From contig KV748240.1 in the NCBI GenBank assembly GCA_001692895.1, forward strand, positions 751,239 to 815,238: DNA of 64,000 nt. Direction: 5' to 3'. Shown in pieces: positions 23,148-33,391 of the stretch (the first letter of the stretch is position 1; every line of letters begins with the position of its first letter). The DNA comes from Cenococcum geophilum 1.58 (lineage: Eukaryota > Ascomycota > Dothideomycetes > Gloniales > Gloniaceae). Position numbers and translations under genes: made by a program. The notes under the pieces were generated by a model, which saw only the letters and a program-made list of their open reading frames with translations, had not been told where the DNA came from and did no database searches.

Positions 23148-26100
23148 TTACCCCCCCCTCCGCAAAAGCCTGCCCTTAGGCTTTGTAGTCCGTATTATGC
23201 TTATGGGGCGTTCTTATCCTTATGTTCTTCCGGTAGCTTGTCGTCTTCGCTATACTAGCACTCCATCTACTTATCTAGGTACTTTGGGGGTCCTGGTTTA
23301 TTAGGGTAGCGGTTATAGAATTCTTGAAGCTTATGGGGACTGCTAATAAAGTTCTATGCCGGGTACTAGGTAGGATCTGGGTCATAGCCTTTCCAACTAA
23401 CGCGGTACTTTAGCGTTTTCCTTACTAGTTTATAGGCCAGTACTTCTTTAATTTCCTATTTGTTGTCGCTATTGACTTAAATCGGTAGGGGAGGTTCGTT
23501 CTTTTGTTTAGGTAATGGGTTGTTTATAGCTTTCCGTAGCTTATCCGGCGAGAAAATAGGGTAAACCTTGATCGAATCTGGGAGCTTTACTTTGTATAAG
23601 TTACCTATCTTCTTAAGGACCTTATACGGTCCCGCCATCTAATAGTCTAGCTTACGGCTAGGCCGTTCCGTCTTTTAGTTCTTTGTTATAACCTAGACTA
23701 TATCGCCTACGGTAAAGTTAGGTTCGCGCCTATGCTTATTTGCCTACTGTTCCATTAATTTCTAGGCCTTTTTTAGATTTGTATAGGCTACCGTCTAGGC
23801 TTCCTTTAAGCGCTTGGCGTACTGCTAGGCTTCCTCATAAGACAGTTTCTCGCGTACGGTCCGTGGTCCTTTTAGTCTATCCCAGTTAAAGCTTATTTAG
23901 GGTAAATACCCTATTTCTAGTTGGATAGGTGCAAATCCCGTAGAGTTATAGGGTAGGGTCGCCTAGGCGTAGTCTATTAGGGGTAGTAGTTTGCCCTAGT
24001 TGTTTTAGAAGTAGTTAATAAAAGGCCGGAGTCTCTAATCTAAATATTAATTTATAATCTCCGTCTGGCCGTCTGTCTAGGGGTAGTATACTATAGAGAG
24101 CTTTAGCCTAATACTTAGGATCTAGGTAAACTCGTTTCAGAAGGCTAATATAAATTACGGGCCGCGATTGGATATAATAGTATCTGGTGGTCTGTAAATG
24201 CGGTAGACGTAGTGGATATACAGTTAGGCCGCCTCCTTGGCATTAATATTCTTATAATAGGGAATTAAGAACGGGCGCTTACTAAAGCGGTTAACTAGAA
24301 TTATAACTATATTATATCCGTCGCGGTCTATTAGTAGCTTATAGAAGTCTATAGAGATATGCTGCTAGGGGCGGTTAGGTATCGGGAGAGGTTTTAATAG
24401 TCCTAGGGTCTTATTTCGTGGAATTATAGATCTATAGCAGCTGTCGCAGTTCCGTATATAACGGTTAATATTTATAATCATTCTAGGCTAGTAGTAGCGG
24501 TCACCAATAATCTTACAGGTCTTATTTTTTCTAGGGTGGGCCGTAGAGACCTAGGTATAAGCTTCGGCAATAAGCCGGGTCCGTAAGTTCTGTTCCTTAG
24601 CTACTACTAGCCGTTCCTAGTGCTTAAGTAGTCCGTTTTTGAGGGACTATAGGCTGGTAACGTTCTTTGCCTTTTTACGGTATTTCTGTAGAGAAGGGGT
24701 CGTTCGGTTGGCCTGTAGTAGTTTATTAATAAGGTTAAGTTTAGAGGAGTTAATAGGATATATCTCGGCGCCTAAGGAGTCCGTGCTTAGTTCTGCCCGT
24801 ATTTAGGGGTTAAGGTGTTCTAGTTATAGTAGCGTCTGGGTCCGTAGTAAGATCTTTATAGCCGTCTGGTTATCTAGGTCTTGCTCGCGCCTTATAAGAG
24901 CGTCCGCATGGTTCATAGCGCCTAGTCTATACATAATTAAGAAGTTAAACTAAGATAGGGTATCCGCCTAGCGTGCCTGCCGGGCCGTAAGGGCCTTAGT
25001 TATTATAAAGTATTCTAGGGCCTTATAATCTAAAACTACCTTAATTAGCTTAGGGGTCCCCTCTAGCTATACACGCCAGTGCTAAAAGCTAGAGATAATA
25101 GCCAGCATTTCTTTATCATGGATGTGGTAATTTAGCTCGGCATCTATTATAGTCTTCAAATAGTATGCAATAGGGTGCTACTCTCTATCCGGTTACTTCT
25201 AGGAAAAAACACTAGCTATTGCGCCGTCTAAGGCATTAGTTTTTAGTATTAAGGGCCGTTTTAGGTTAAAATAGGCAAGTAGGGGAGCCGATACTAGCCG
25301 TTTCTTAAGCTTATTAAAGGCCTGCCTATATATAGCGTTAAAGTGGAAGGGCTGGTCTTTTCTAGTAAGACGGTTAAGAGGCCGGGTGATTCTACTGTAG
25401 TTCTTAATAAAGTATTAGTAGAAGTTACAAAACCCTAAAAAGGATTATACCCCCTTTACGGTCCATAGGGGTGTCTACTAGTTAATTACAGCCGTTTTCT
25501 CTAGGTTAGTTTTAATTCCGTCCGTACTAATAATAAAACCTAAGTACTTTATACGCTTAATACTGAACTCTAACTTCTTAATGTTAACCTAGAGGCTAGC
25601 CTCGCGGAGCCGTTGTAGGACTTTGTGGACGTGCTCCTTGTATTCTAGCTTATTCTTAGAGTAGATTATAATATTATCTAAATAGGCCGTATAGAAATTG
25701 TTAAGGTAGTTAAAGAGTACATCGTTTATATACCGCTGGTACGTAGCTAGTCTGTTAGTTAGTCTAAAAGGAAGCACTTTATATTTATACGTTCCGTAAT
25801 AGGTCCGAAATATAGTAAAATCTTTAGACCTGGGGTCTATTTTAATTTGGTAAAAGGCCTAGCGGATATTAAGCTTTATAAAGACCTTAGCTCTACTTAT
25901 TTAGGCTAGAGTCTTATTAAGTAGGGGCAGCGGATAGCGATCCTTGCGGGTTATGTTATTTAGCTTATGGTAGTTAATACAGAAGCGGAGTCCTCTATTT
26001 GGCTTTTTAATAAAGAAAATAGGTAAGGCGAAAGGGGCTTAGCTAGGCTCAATAAAGCCCTTATTTAGGTTATTAATAAGATACTGCTTTATAGCCTACA

Positions 26101-28596
26101 ATTTGGTAATGGACTGCTTATAGAGGGGGCTAAAGCTAAGGGTGTTTTCTTTGCCCTGCTCAATCTCAATCTTATAGTTATATGGTTGGTAAGGTGGAAG
26201 TATATTGGACGCTGCTTTAAAGAATACGTCCTTAAATTTCTAGTGTTAATAGGGCAGCTTTTATTCTACTAGTTCCTTATCTATAAGCTCGCTTTCTTAT
26301 CCGCTAAGCTTATTTCCCTTTTCCTTAATTATTTAATCAATTTCGTATAAGCTTGTCGTAAAGGCGACGGTATTAGGCTAAACCAAGTTCTGGTAGAATC
26401 CTACGGCACTAATACAGCAGACATTAACTGGTGGGAGGTCCGCTAGTTTCCTTACAGCCGTTTTCTAGACCGTATTTTGCGGTCTAGGGTTTATAATCTT
26501 TCTTAGCTCCTATTTTATCTTCCGCAGGTTATCCCTCCGATCTATTAGTTTAGTATAACGTCCAACGTCCCTTACTGTTCTTCGTGGCTGTATAGGGCCT
26601 AAGCTCTCCATAGGGGGCTTTTTTGGGTCACTATTAACTTCCTAGGTCTTTAATGCGGGTGGCGTGATATAGGTAGTCTGGGGGCGACGTAGTATACAGA
26701 TCCGTTGTAAATTAAGCTGTATATCTTTCTTAAAGGCCTAGTCCCTACGTATAGCATCGGCCTAGTAAATAGTATTAATCTGGGGCCGTATAAGGTTTTC
26801 TATTATAATGCTAATTTCTTTTATAAAGGAAGGGGTTAGGGGTAGGATTTTGGGCTAGGTAAGCCGTCTACTCCGTATGTTGAGCTGTAAGCCTAAATAG
26901 GCTAGCCATTTTCGCCCTAAGATTATATTGTAGCTACCTAGGTCCGTAATAAGAAAGGGGGCGTTATATTGCCTTTGTCCGTCGACACGGAGGTAAATCC
27001 GCAAGATAGTTGTAATAGGTGGTTCTATCCGCCTATTGTACCCGCGGATAGGAATTGGTTTGGGTAGTTCTTTAATAGGTATATTTAGAAAGTTAGCTAG
27101 CTTTACGGCATACTGGGTGTCTATTAAGGCGAAGGCATTTGCTCTAAAGTTAGCTAAAGCAGAGGTTAAAACTTAGTATCTATTACGGAATAAAGTATAA
27201 GGGATAGTGTAGCTTTTTCTACTAACTAGCCGACCCAGATTAACATCTGATATATTAATCCCTTTTAACCCTAGAGAGGAGTCTTCCTCTAGGGTTCCTC
27301 TTTTTCTAACTCCGCGTTATCCTCCTGGATTAATAGAACCTCGTCCGCTTTCGCGTTTATTAGGTAATCCTTTGCACGGTAATCTTTCTATCTATAAGAG
27401 AAGCAAGCTCCTTAATTACTAAGGGCCTGTATATAGGGGTTGCTATATATAGGCCGAGCATTTACTGGACCTATGGTAGGGCTAACCGCACGGCTAGCTG
27501 CTAAATTGGCGGTGGGCTATACGGGTGGTGCTGTGGGGGTTACCAATCGTGCTGGGGTATTGCGGGCCGTTCTTATATTGCTTGTGGTCTGATTTAAAGG
27601 GTTTCTAGCTTTGTACCGTTCGGCGCGTACCTTAATTTGGTAGAGGCCTTGGTTAATAGCTAAGCACTAGTCCGTAAGTTTCTTTAGCGTCTATACAGTA
27701 GTAAAAACTAGCAGTACGGCTCGCTGTAGGTCTAGGGTAAGCTTGTTAAATAGGTCTGGCATTAGATCTTTCTGGGGAATTCGAGCCTAGCCGGCTAGGT
27801 GCAGAAAGCGGGTTTAAAAGGCCAAGAAAGTCTCTATCGTTTTTATATTTAGGCTTTTATAATCGAGTTAGGCGTTCTATACTTTAAAGGGGTCCTTATA
27901 AATAGAAGACAGGTAGACGATTATCTCTTCTTTAGAGAGGAAGGGCTTTGCCAAGTCCTATACATACCGCGGACGTAGGTGCGTTTATACGTCCCCGCCG
28001 GTACGGCCGAAGACGTAGGCCATTTTAGCCCGAGTGGTAGGGAAGTGGTCCGCATTGACTTCGAGCTTATCCTGTAATTGAAGCTTTTAATTATCAAATA
28101 TAGGGTTGGTTCCGTCTGTAAGTAACGGGGGGTCCGCGACCTTTACGGACCGCGACGATGCTAATGCTGTACGTTGGGCTAGAGCCTCAAGGACCGTAGT
28201 AAGTCTCTAGGTGTCTGATGATTCCTCGCTAGGCGTAGGGGGTTCTCTGGCTTTAAGCAGCTCTCGAAGTCGTTTAATTTCGGCATTAGCTGCTGCGAGC
28301 TCCACTTGGGAGTTTAAGTTAGTTGCTGTTTCACTATCGGAGGTATTCAGGGGTCCTGCGGCTGCTTTGCCGGCTGCTGTATTTCTTGGCATCGTGGTAC
28401 AGTTGTTGGGGTAACCTCCGGTAGGATTCTGCAGGGGTTCTGGTCTATGCGTATTCTATAGGTCTTGTTATTCTTTTCTGTTCTTTTGGTTCTGGTAATA
28501 TTTTTTGGGTCTAATTCTGTGTTTTGTTCTGGTTCGTGGTCCGTAGATATATTTAAGTTCCTTCTTAGGAAGAAAGGGTAGTTNAGCTTTANATAA

Positions 28597-28856
28597 TGTT
28601 AGNNACTTANTNAATCGAGGCACGAGNANNGTAAGAGGGNCGCGCAAGCCTATACAATTGGTAGTCTATAAACGAGGATCTAAAGCTAGAGAAAGGAAAG
28701 GAGAAGAAGAGCAGCGCTGGTTGAAGTAGGGTTCTTTTTATGCGGTCTTCTAGTTACGTGACCGCGAAGTTCTGCCAAGTTCTGCNAACTAAGTTCTGCC
28801 AAGTTCTGCCAACTAAGTTCTGCTAAGTTCTGCCAGTTTCTGCCAGTGCCGTAACA
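28597..28856 (-). repeat. Gypsy 1 LTR (5' LTR of the minus-strand element)
   Basis: 260 bp, same length as the left LTR, with about ten N positions. Confidence 0.9.
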
Positions 28857-29207
28857 CTCACAGGCAAAAAGAACAACTTTAATTAAAAGGATTGGGCGTA
28901 GAAAGCCTCTTACAGAGCTTTTAAATAATACTGTAAGGAGGACATTAAATAGCAATAATAGGAAGAGGAGGAAGCAAGCGCCAAGGACTTATTTTGGCTG
29001 TAGGCTTTATTAAATACCACTTTATAGGGAAGGAGGCTGTTAGCAGAAACATATTAATTAACTTAATACTAAGAATTAAGCTTATATATATGAATATTAT
29101 ATTATCTAAGGCTTCAATACTTTTAGACGTCGATTTTAGTGTTCCCGTGCACGGGCCACAACTCCGAACACACTATCGGTGCAAGGGATAGTGGTGTGAG
29201 GACTTTA

Positions 29208-29529
29208 TCCCTTAACCCGCCGACGTCTACCGAGTATATAGTCCGTGCGGAACACCAGAATAAGAAGTACGCGCATAGCCTAAGTAGATTTAATTAACAC
29301 AATACTATCAAATATGCCTTCCAATTGTACTTCTAATGATACAGACCTTGTTCAGCCGACTTAATATAACGTTTAACCAAATCGTGTCGCTAAAGCCCAC
29401 TACTAGAGCCGTGGCCGCTACCCAATTTTGCAACGGCTTTATATTTCTAATCACGACGGTTTAATTGCATTGATCTTATTGGTTGGTTCTTATCGATACC
29501 AAGTAGACGAATTTCGGCGGGTTAAGGGA
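29208..29529 (-). mobile_element. Longer MITE of the TCCCTTAACCCGCCG family, inverted relative to the first
   Basis: 322 bp flanked by TA, ends TCCCTTAACCCGCCG and inverse. Its left end is the reverse complement of the right end of 18474-18624 and its right end of that element's left end. Confidence 0.8.
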
Positions 29530-30101
29530 TAAGGTGGAGTAGTTATAAAGGATAAGAATATTTTCAACAAGCGAAGCTATTACGTGATCTTAGGAAGCTC
29601 CTATAGATACCTTACCTCAGCGAGCTCAGACGCGATTTTTTTAGCTAACGTCGGAATAACCTATGCCGTCTTCCAAATTGCAAAATCACGTCTAAGAGGC
29701 TTTGGCGAGTTTTGTTAAAAGCGTAAGCAGAATCCACTAAACGGATATTACAGATATCTAATTTATTTATTTACATAACGCGTTATTATTACCCAAAGTT
29801 TATACATTATTTTTAAGACTTAGGGCTTCTAAATAGTATAAATTTTATAATACGGCTATTGCTTAATCCTAATATTAATTTTATTAAAGTTAAAAAACGC
29901 GTTGTTAAAAGCGTAAGCACGTATTATATCTTATTAAATAGTCTACTAATATAGATAAAATTATACAGATATGTAGATATCTACTACTTAAAGCCATTGC
30001 AACACCTAGTAGGTGCTATAGTTGGGTCCTTCCTTAAAAATATCCTCCCGTGGCCCGGAGGCCTCTGCTACTACTTAAGGGTAAGTTTTGGGCAGAGCCT
30101 N
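29530..30101. other. AT-rich decayed sequence, no gene
   Basis: The motif GTTAAAAGCGTAAGCA occurs twice (near 29714 and 29904) in direct orientation. Nothing else recognised. Confidence 0.5.
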
Positions 30102-30385
30102 GTGCAGAGCCTTAGTAGAGCTTCGTGCAGAGCCTTAGTAGAGCTTCGTGCAAAGCTTCGTGCAGAGCTTCCTGCAGAGCCTTAGTAGAGCTTTGTGCAG
30201 AGCTTCGTGCAGAGCTTCGTGCAGAGCTTCGTGCAGAGCTTCGTGCAGAGCTTCGTGCAGAGCTTCGTGCAGAGCTTCGTGCAGAGCTTCGTGCAAGGCT
30301 TCGTGCAGAGCTTCGTGCAGAGCTTCGTGCAGAGCTTCGTGCAGAGCTTCGTGCAGAGCTTCGTGCAGAGCTTCGTGCAGGCGTG
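30102..30385. repeat. 12-bp minisatellite (AGCTTCGTGCAG)n
   Basis: About 23 tandem copies, the central ones perfect. All frames are open because 12 is a multiple of three, so the long ORFs here are an artefact. Confidence 0.95.
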
Positions 30386-30707
30386 CAGACGTGTAGCTGT
30401 GCAGACGTGCAGACGTTCGTAAGGGCGATCAATTGCAGAGACGTTTGTAGAGACGATTGTATAGGCAATTAATCGATTGATTGTATGGGCGTTTGTACGG
30501 GCGATTGTAGAACCTTGCTGGTATATTAGTGCTGCGTGTTAGTAAAGCTTTAGAGCTCTATATAGGCGAAGAAAAGATACTATATATATACATGAGGTAG
30601 GTGGCGAAACGCTAATGACGATGCTGACGATAGACCTGACGATTACGATTTGTAATTGCCACTGTCGACAACGCCACTCAGTCAGTATTTGGTAATGGGA
30701 ATCGACA

Positions 30708-30890
30708 GGGCTTCGAGTAGAGCTTCGAGTAGAGCTTCGAGCAGAGCTTCGAGCAGAGTTTCGAGCAGAGTTTCGAGTAGAGCCTCAAGTAGAGCTTTGA
30801 GTAAAGTTTCGAGCAGAACTTCGAGCAGAGCTTCGAGCGGAGCTTCGTGCGGAGCTTCGTGTAGAGCTTTTGCAGAGCTTTGGTAGAGCT
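30708..30890. repeat. Diverged 12-bp minisatellite (AGCTTCGAGCAG)n
   Basis: About 15 imperfect copies of a unit close to that at 30102-30385, ending in transitional AGCTTCGTGCGG copies. Confidence 0.85.
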
Positions 30891-30979
30891 CCGTGTAGAG
30901 CTCCGTGAAGGTCTCCCCCTGGGCTTTGTTTTATAGAGCTCTTGTAAAGCTCCACAGCTCTACGTAGAGGGCTGGCGGT

Positions 30980-31018
30980 GTGGGCGTGGGCGTGGGCGTG
31001 GGCGTGGGCGTGGGCGTA
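30980..31018. repeat. Hexamer repeat (GTGGGC)n
   Basis: About six perfect copies of GTGGGC. Confidence 0.9.
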
Positions 31019-31279
31019 AGCGTTCAGCGTTAGTGTTTACTGAGCGGCTTGGCGATGCAGAGGTAGAATTGGGGCCTCTACGGCGACGAATTCCTCTTAA
31101 CGTCGCGCGCGTATAAGAAGCTAAAGATCTCATAACTTATAGAGGAGGCTTTTCTCTATAATTTGGTATAATTTTTATGTCGACAGGTATTATGGGAGGG
31201 TAGATTAATTTCGTTAAAGTTAATAAGGTCTTCTCATATAAACCGTGTTTAGGTTTTCCCACAAATCTCGCCAAAGTCT

Positions 31280-31367
31280 CTCAGACCAAGAAAACGATTA
31301 CCGTCCTAAATCAGCTTAGCGGACGGTGCGGATATTCCTATATCCGCAATCGATTTCTTGGTCTGAG
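31280..31367. mobile_element. Small foldback MITE
   Basis: Inverted arms of 20 bp (CTCAGACCAAGAAAACGATT at 31280-31299 and its inverse at 31348-31367) enclose about 48 bp. Full extent uncertain. Confidence 0.6.
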
Positions 31368-31390
31368 CTTCTGAGGTAAATAGATACCTA

Positions 31391-31478
31391 CCAAGCTCCT
31401 TAGTGCCCACCTCACACATTTAGTAAAGCGTCAGATCTAAAACACATGTGTTTAATATCGCTAATAGTAAGCTTTCGT
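31391..31478. repeat. Empty paralogous site of the DIRS/Ngaro-like insertion
   Basis: 31391-31415 matches the left flank (7801-7825, CTTAGTGCC) and 31416-31478 matches the right flank (12567-12632) of the element, joined without the 4.7 kb insert. Confidence 0.8.
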
Positions 31479-31500
31479 AAGTGTGGCCGGAGCGGGTCGG

Positions 31501-31519
31501 CCGCCCTCCCTGCTAGCGT
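31501..31519 (+). repeat. Left 19-bp inverted repeat flanking the hydrolase/NLR module
   Basis: CCGCCCTCCCTGCTAGCGT; exact inverse at 37612-37630. Shares CCCTCCCTGCTAG with the MITE at 18169-18315. Confidence 0.75.
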
Positions 31520-31709
31520 GATCGAGGTGTTGTCCGCTTCCCTTAGCAAATCTTTAAGCTTTAAGAGTGTCACTAGCCACCCTGCGTTGCAATGCCAAGA
31601 CGTGGATGAAGGGCACTTCGGCAATCAAACTATAACCAAACCACCGCGCAGATCTCCGCCAGCTTCCAGCCTTAACCTTATTTACGGACCCTTGGAAAGA
31701 TTTACCATT

Positions 31710-32980
31710 ATGTTTCCCTCGCTTAGATTATCTAAGAATAAGAGCAAAGACAAGCCGCCCGCGTCGTCTACGGATATTACCACGACTAATGATGCAAGCA
31801 CTGGCTCGATGCCTACGCCATCTCAGCCATTGGTGTCCACAGCCCCATCTTCGGCACCCTCAATGACATTCCCTGAGAATCTGTATGTGAACTAGCGCCG
31901 TCGCTCAGAGTCTATCGTTGATGTTCTTATAGTAAATCAACAGATGGCCGATTTGGCATCCAGATAATCTCGAATCCAGTAAACGCTGAGATAGAGTAAT
32001 AGCTCCTCCTAAAACTGGAAATAATACAGTTACCTGATGGCATTTCCAGCATCTGGTTCGTTCACGGCTTGACCGGCGACCGGGAGTCTACTTGGATGCA
32101 TTCAAACGGCACATTTACACCAGACTTAATACTTGCTCAATTTCCCACTGCGCGAGTTATTACTTACGGCTACGACGCCAATGTCATAGGCCTCTGGGAG
32201 AATGCGAGTGGAGAAGGCCTTCGTGGCCATGGAAAAGCCCTTGCATATGCCATCTCCAACAGCCAACCGAACGAAGTCAAGTGTCCCATCTTTTTCATTT
32301 CACACAGCCTCGGCGGTTTGGTCGCCCAACAAGCCCTTCTCGTCTCTCTAGAGCCAAACGAGCCCCGTCTCCGCAGTATTGCTCATTGCACAGCAGGTAT
32401 AATCTTTATGGGCACACCTCATGCAGGGTCGTACCTTGCGACATGGGGATACACTCTCGCAAGACTCCTAAATCGATTATGGACAACGAACAAGGGTATT
32501 CTTTCGGTGCTGAAGCAAAAATCGGAAGTACTTAGGGGTGTTGAGGAGGTCTTCCAGCGTCAATTAACAGCTAACGGAGCGCTTAATCACGTGAAGATCT
32601 TCTGCTTCTACGAGACTGTCCCTGTGGATGTAGTCGGATTTGTAGTACCTGAAGAGTCTGCGACTATACTGCCGTACCCCAATTGTGGTATTGACGCAAA
32701 CCACATGGATATGACGAAGTTTACCAGTGTAAATGATGCGGGGTTTATCGGCATCAAAGGAGTTCTGAATGATTGGATCAGACAAGGGATTGAGGAGTCG
32801 ACTAGGGAGGAGATACATGGGCGGTCCAATGATGCCGCGTTTGCTACCACATTAACATTTAACAACGGTTTGATCAAAGCTGATGTGGTCCAGCAAGGTA
32901 CTGGCAATGCGGGTAGGGATATTAATTATGGGAATGTGGCCAATCAAAGTGCGGGGCAAGATTGGATTAATAGAGAGTAG
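31710..32980 (+). CDS. SesB-like alpha/beta hydrolase effector with C-terminal NLR-shared motif; two introns
   Basis: Exons 31710-31882, 31933-31978 and 32030-32980 give 389 residues. Intron 1 (50 nt) has donor GTATGT and acceptor TAG; intron 2 (51 nt, phase 0) runs GTAAAC to ACAG and removes the in-frame TAA-TAG at 31997-32002. The hydrolase has the oxyanion segment WFVHGLTG (82-89), the nucleophile elbow SHSLGG with Ser 166, MGTPHAG, and a likely catalytic His in ANHMDM. The first about 60 residues are Ser/Thr/Pro-rich and look disordered. The tail (about 357-372) reads ADVVQQGTGNAGRDINYG, matching residues 19-36 of the downstream NLR. In fungi SesB hydrolases are NLR effectors switched on by motif templating. 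The ATG at 31710 was chosen as the nearest in-frame start before low-complexity sequence; the frame is open farther upstream. Confidence 0.85.
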
Positions 32981-33391
32981 AACCTCTATGGGAAGACTAA
33001 GGGCTAGGTAGCTGATGATGAAGATAGATCGGGCTACGATGATTTAGGGTGGTGTATGGTTCTATATGAAATGCTAGTAATATAAGGACTTCTTGTGGCT
33101 GTAATGTTTGCGTTAAGTTAGTTATGCTTAGTTCTTAATTAGGAACGTCGTATCTTCTGATGCCTTCTTCTTCCAAGTATACTTAGAAACATGACTGGAA
33201 ATCTAGGATTTTAGTGGAGAATAGCCGGGGGGAAAGGTTTTGGACCTGGTAAGATTACCTTCACTTCGGCTATTTTGGAGTGCCCTGGAACCGCCTTGCC
33301 AATATATCCTTGCTGCGTTGCCCTTCTTCCCGTCTTCGTCCTCCTACCAATGCAAAACTATCGGTCCTTGTGACGCCCTGTACGGCATGTA
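32981..33391. other. Spacer between hydrolase and NLR 2
   Basis: 411 bp with no gene; presumably the hydrolase terminator and NLR promoter. Confidence 0.6.

Larger units (their letters stand above)
22888..28856 (-). mobile_element. Gypsy LTR retrotransposon 1, nested, RIP-degraded
   Basis: 5969 bp with two 260-bp LTRs (TGTTAG...GTAACA) and a target duplication ctcac (28857-28861) / tttat (22883-22887), where C-to-T changes explain the difference. The minus orientation follows from the polypurine tract beside the left LTR (complement of ttaccccccccctcc at 23148) and from coding remnants: a gag start at 28392-28207 (MPRNTAAGKAA) and a reverse transcriptase at 25777-25589 (LPFRLTNRLATYQRYINDVL, then AYLDNIIIYSKNK; YLDD has become YLDN). 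Protease, RNase H and integrase are expected toward 23200 but broken. Ns occur in the right LTR. Confidence 0.92.
21014..29188 (+). mobile_element. piggyBac-like DNA transposon, copy 2, split by a Gypsy insertion
   Basis: Inverted copy of the preceding element, abutting it across TA. Transposase remnants on the plus strand read YAIFKLFFIDKLLDKLAEF near 21350, then RKELLTYLAVLLYIGIYSKP, KGFKIWILGN, GYVLN and LNNLFTTIKLLLRL, which is the order of the piggyBac transposase domain (DDE_Tnp_1_7). A Gypsy element sits at 22888-28856 with a 5-bp duplication; the rest (28862-29188) completes it. Flanks show TA rather than the TTAA usual for piggyBac. Confidence 0.82.

Noticed and set aside
30112..30472. 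Long open frames on both strands encoding RASC-, SVQS- or AEL-type repeats
   Set aside because: They are produced by a 12-bp tandem repeat that leaves all frames open; no start context or homology.
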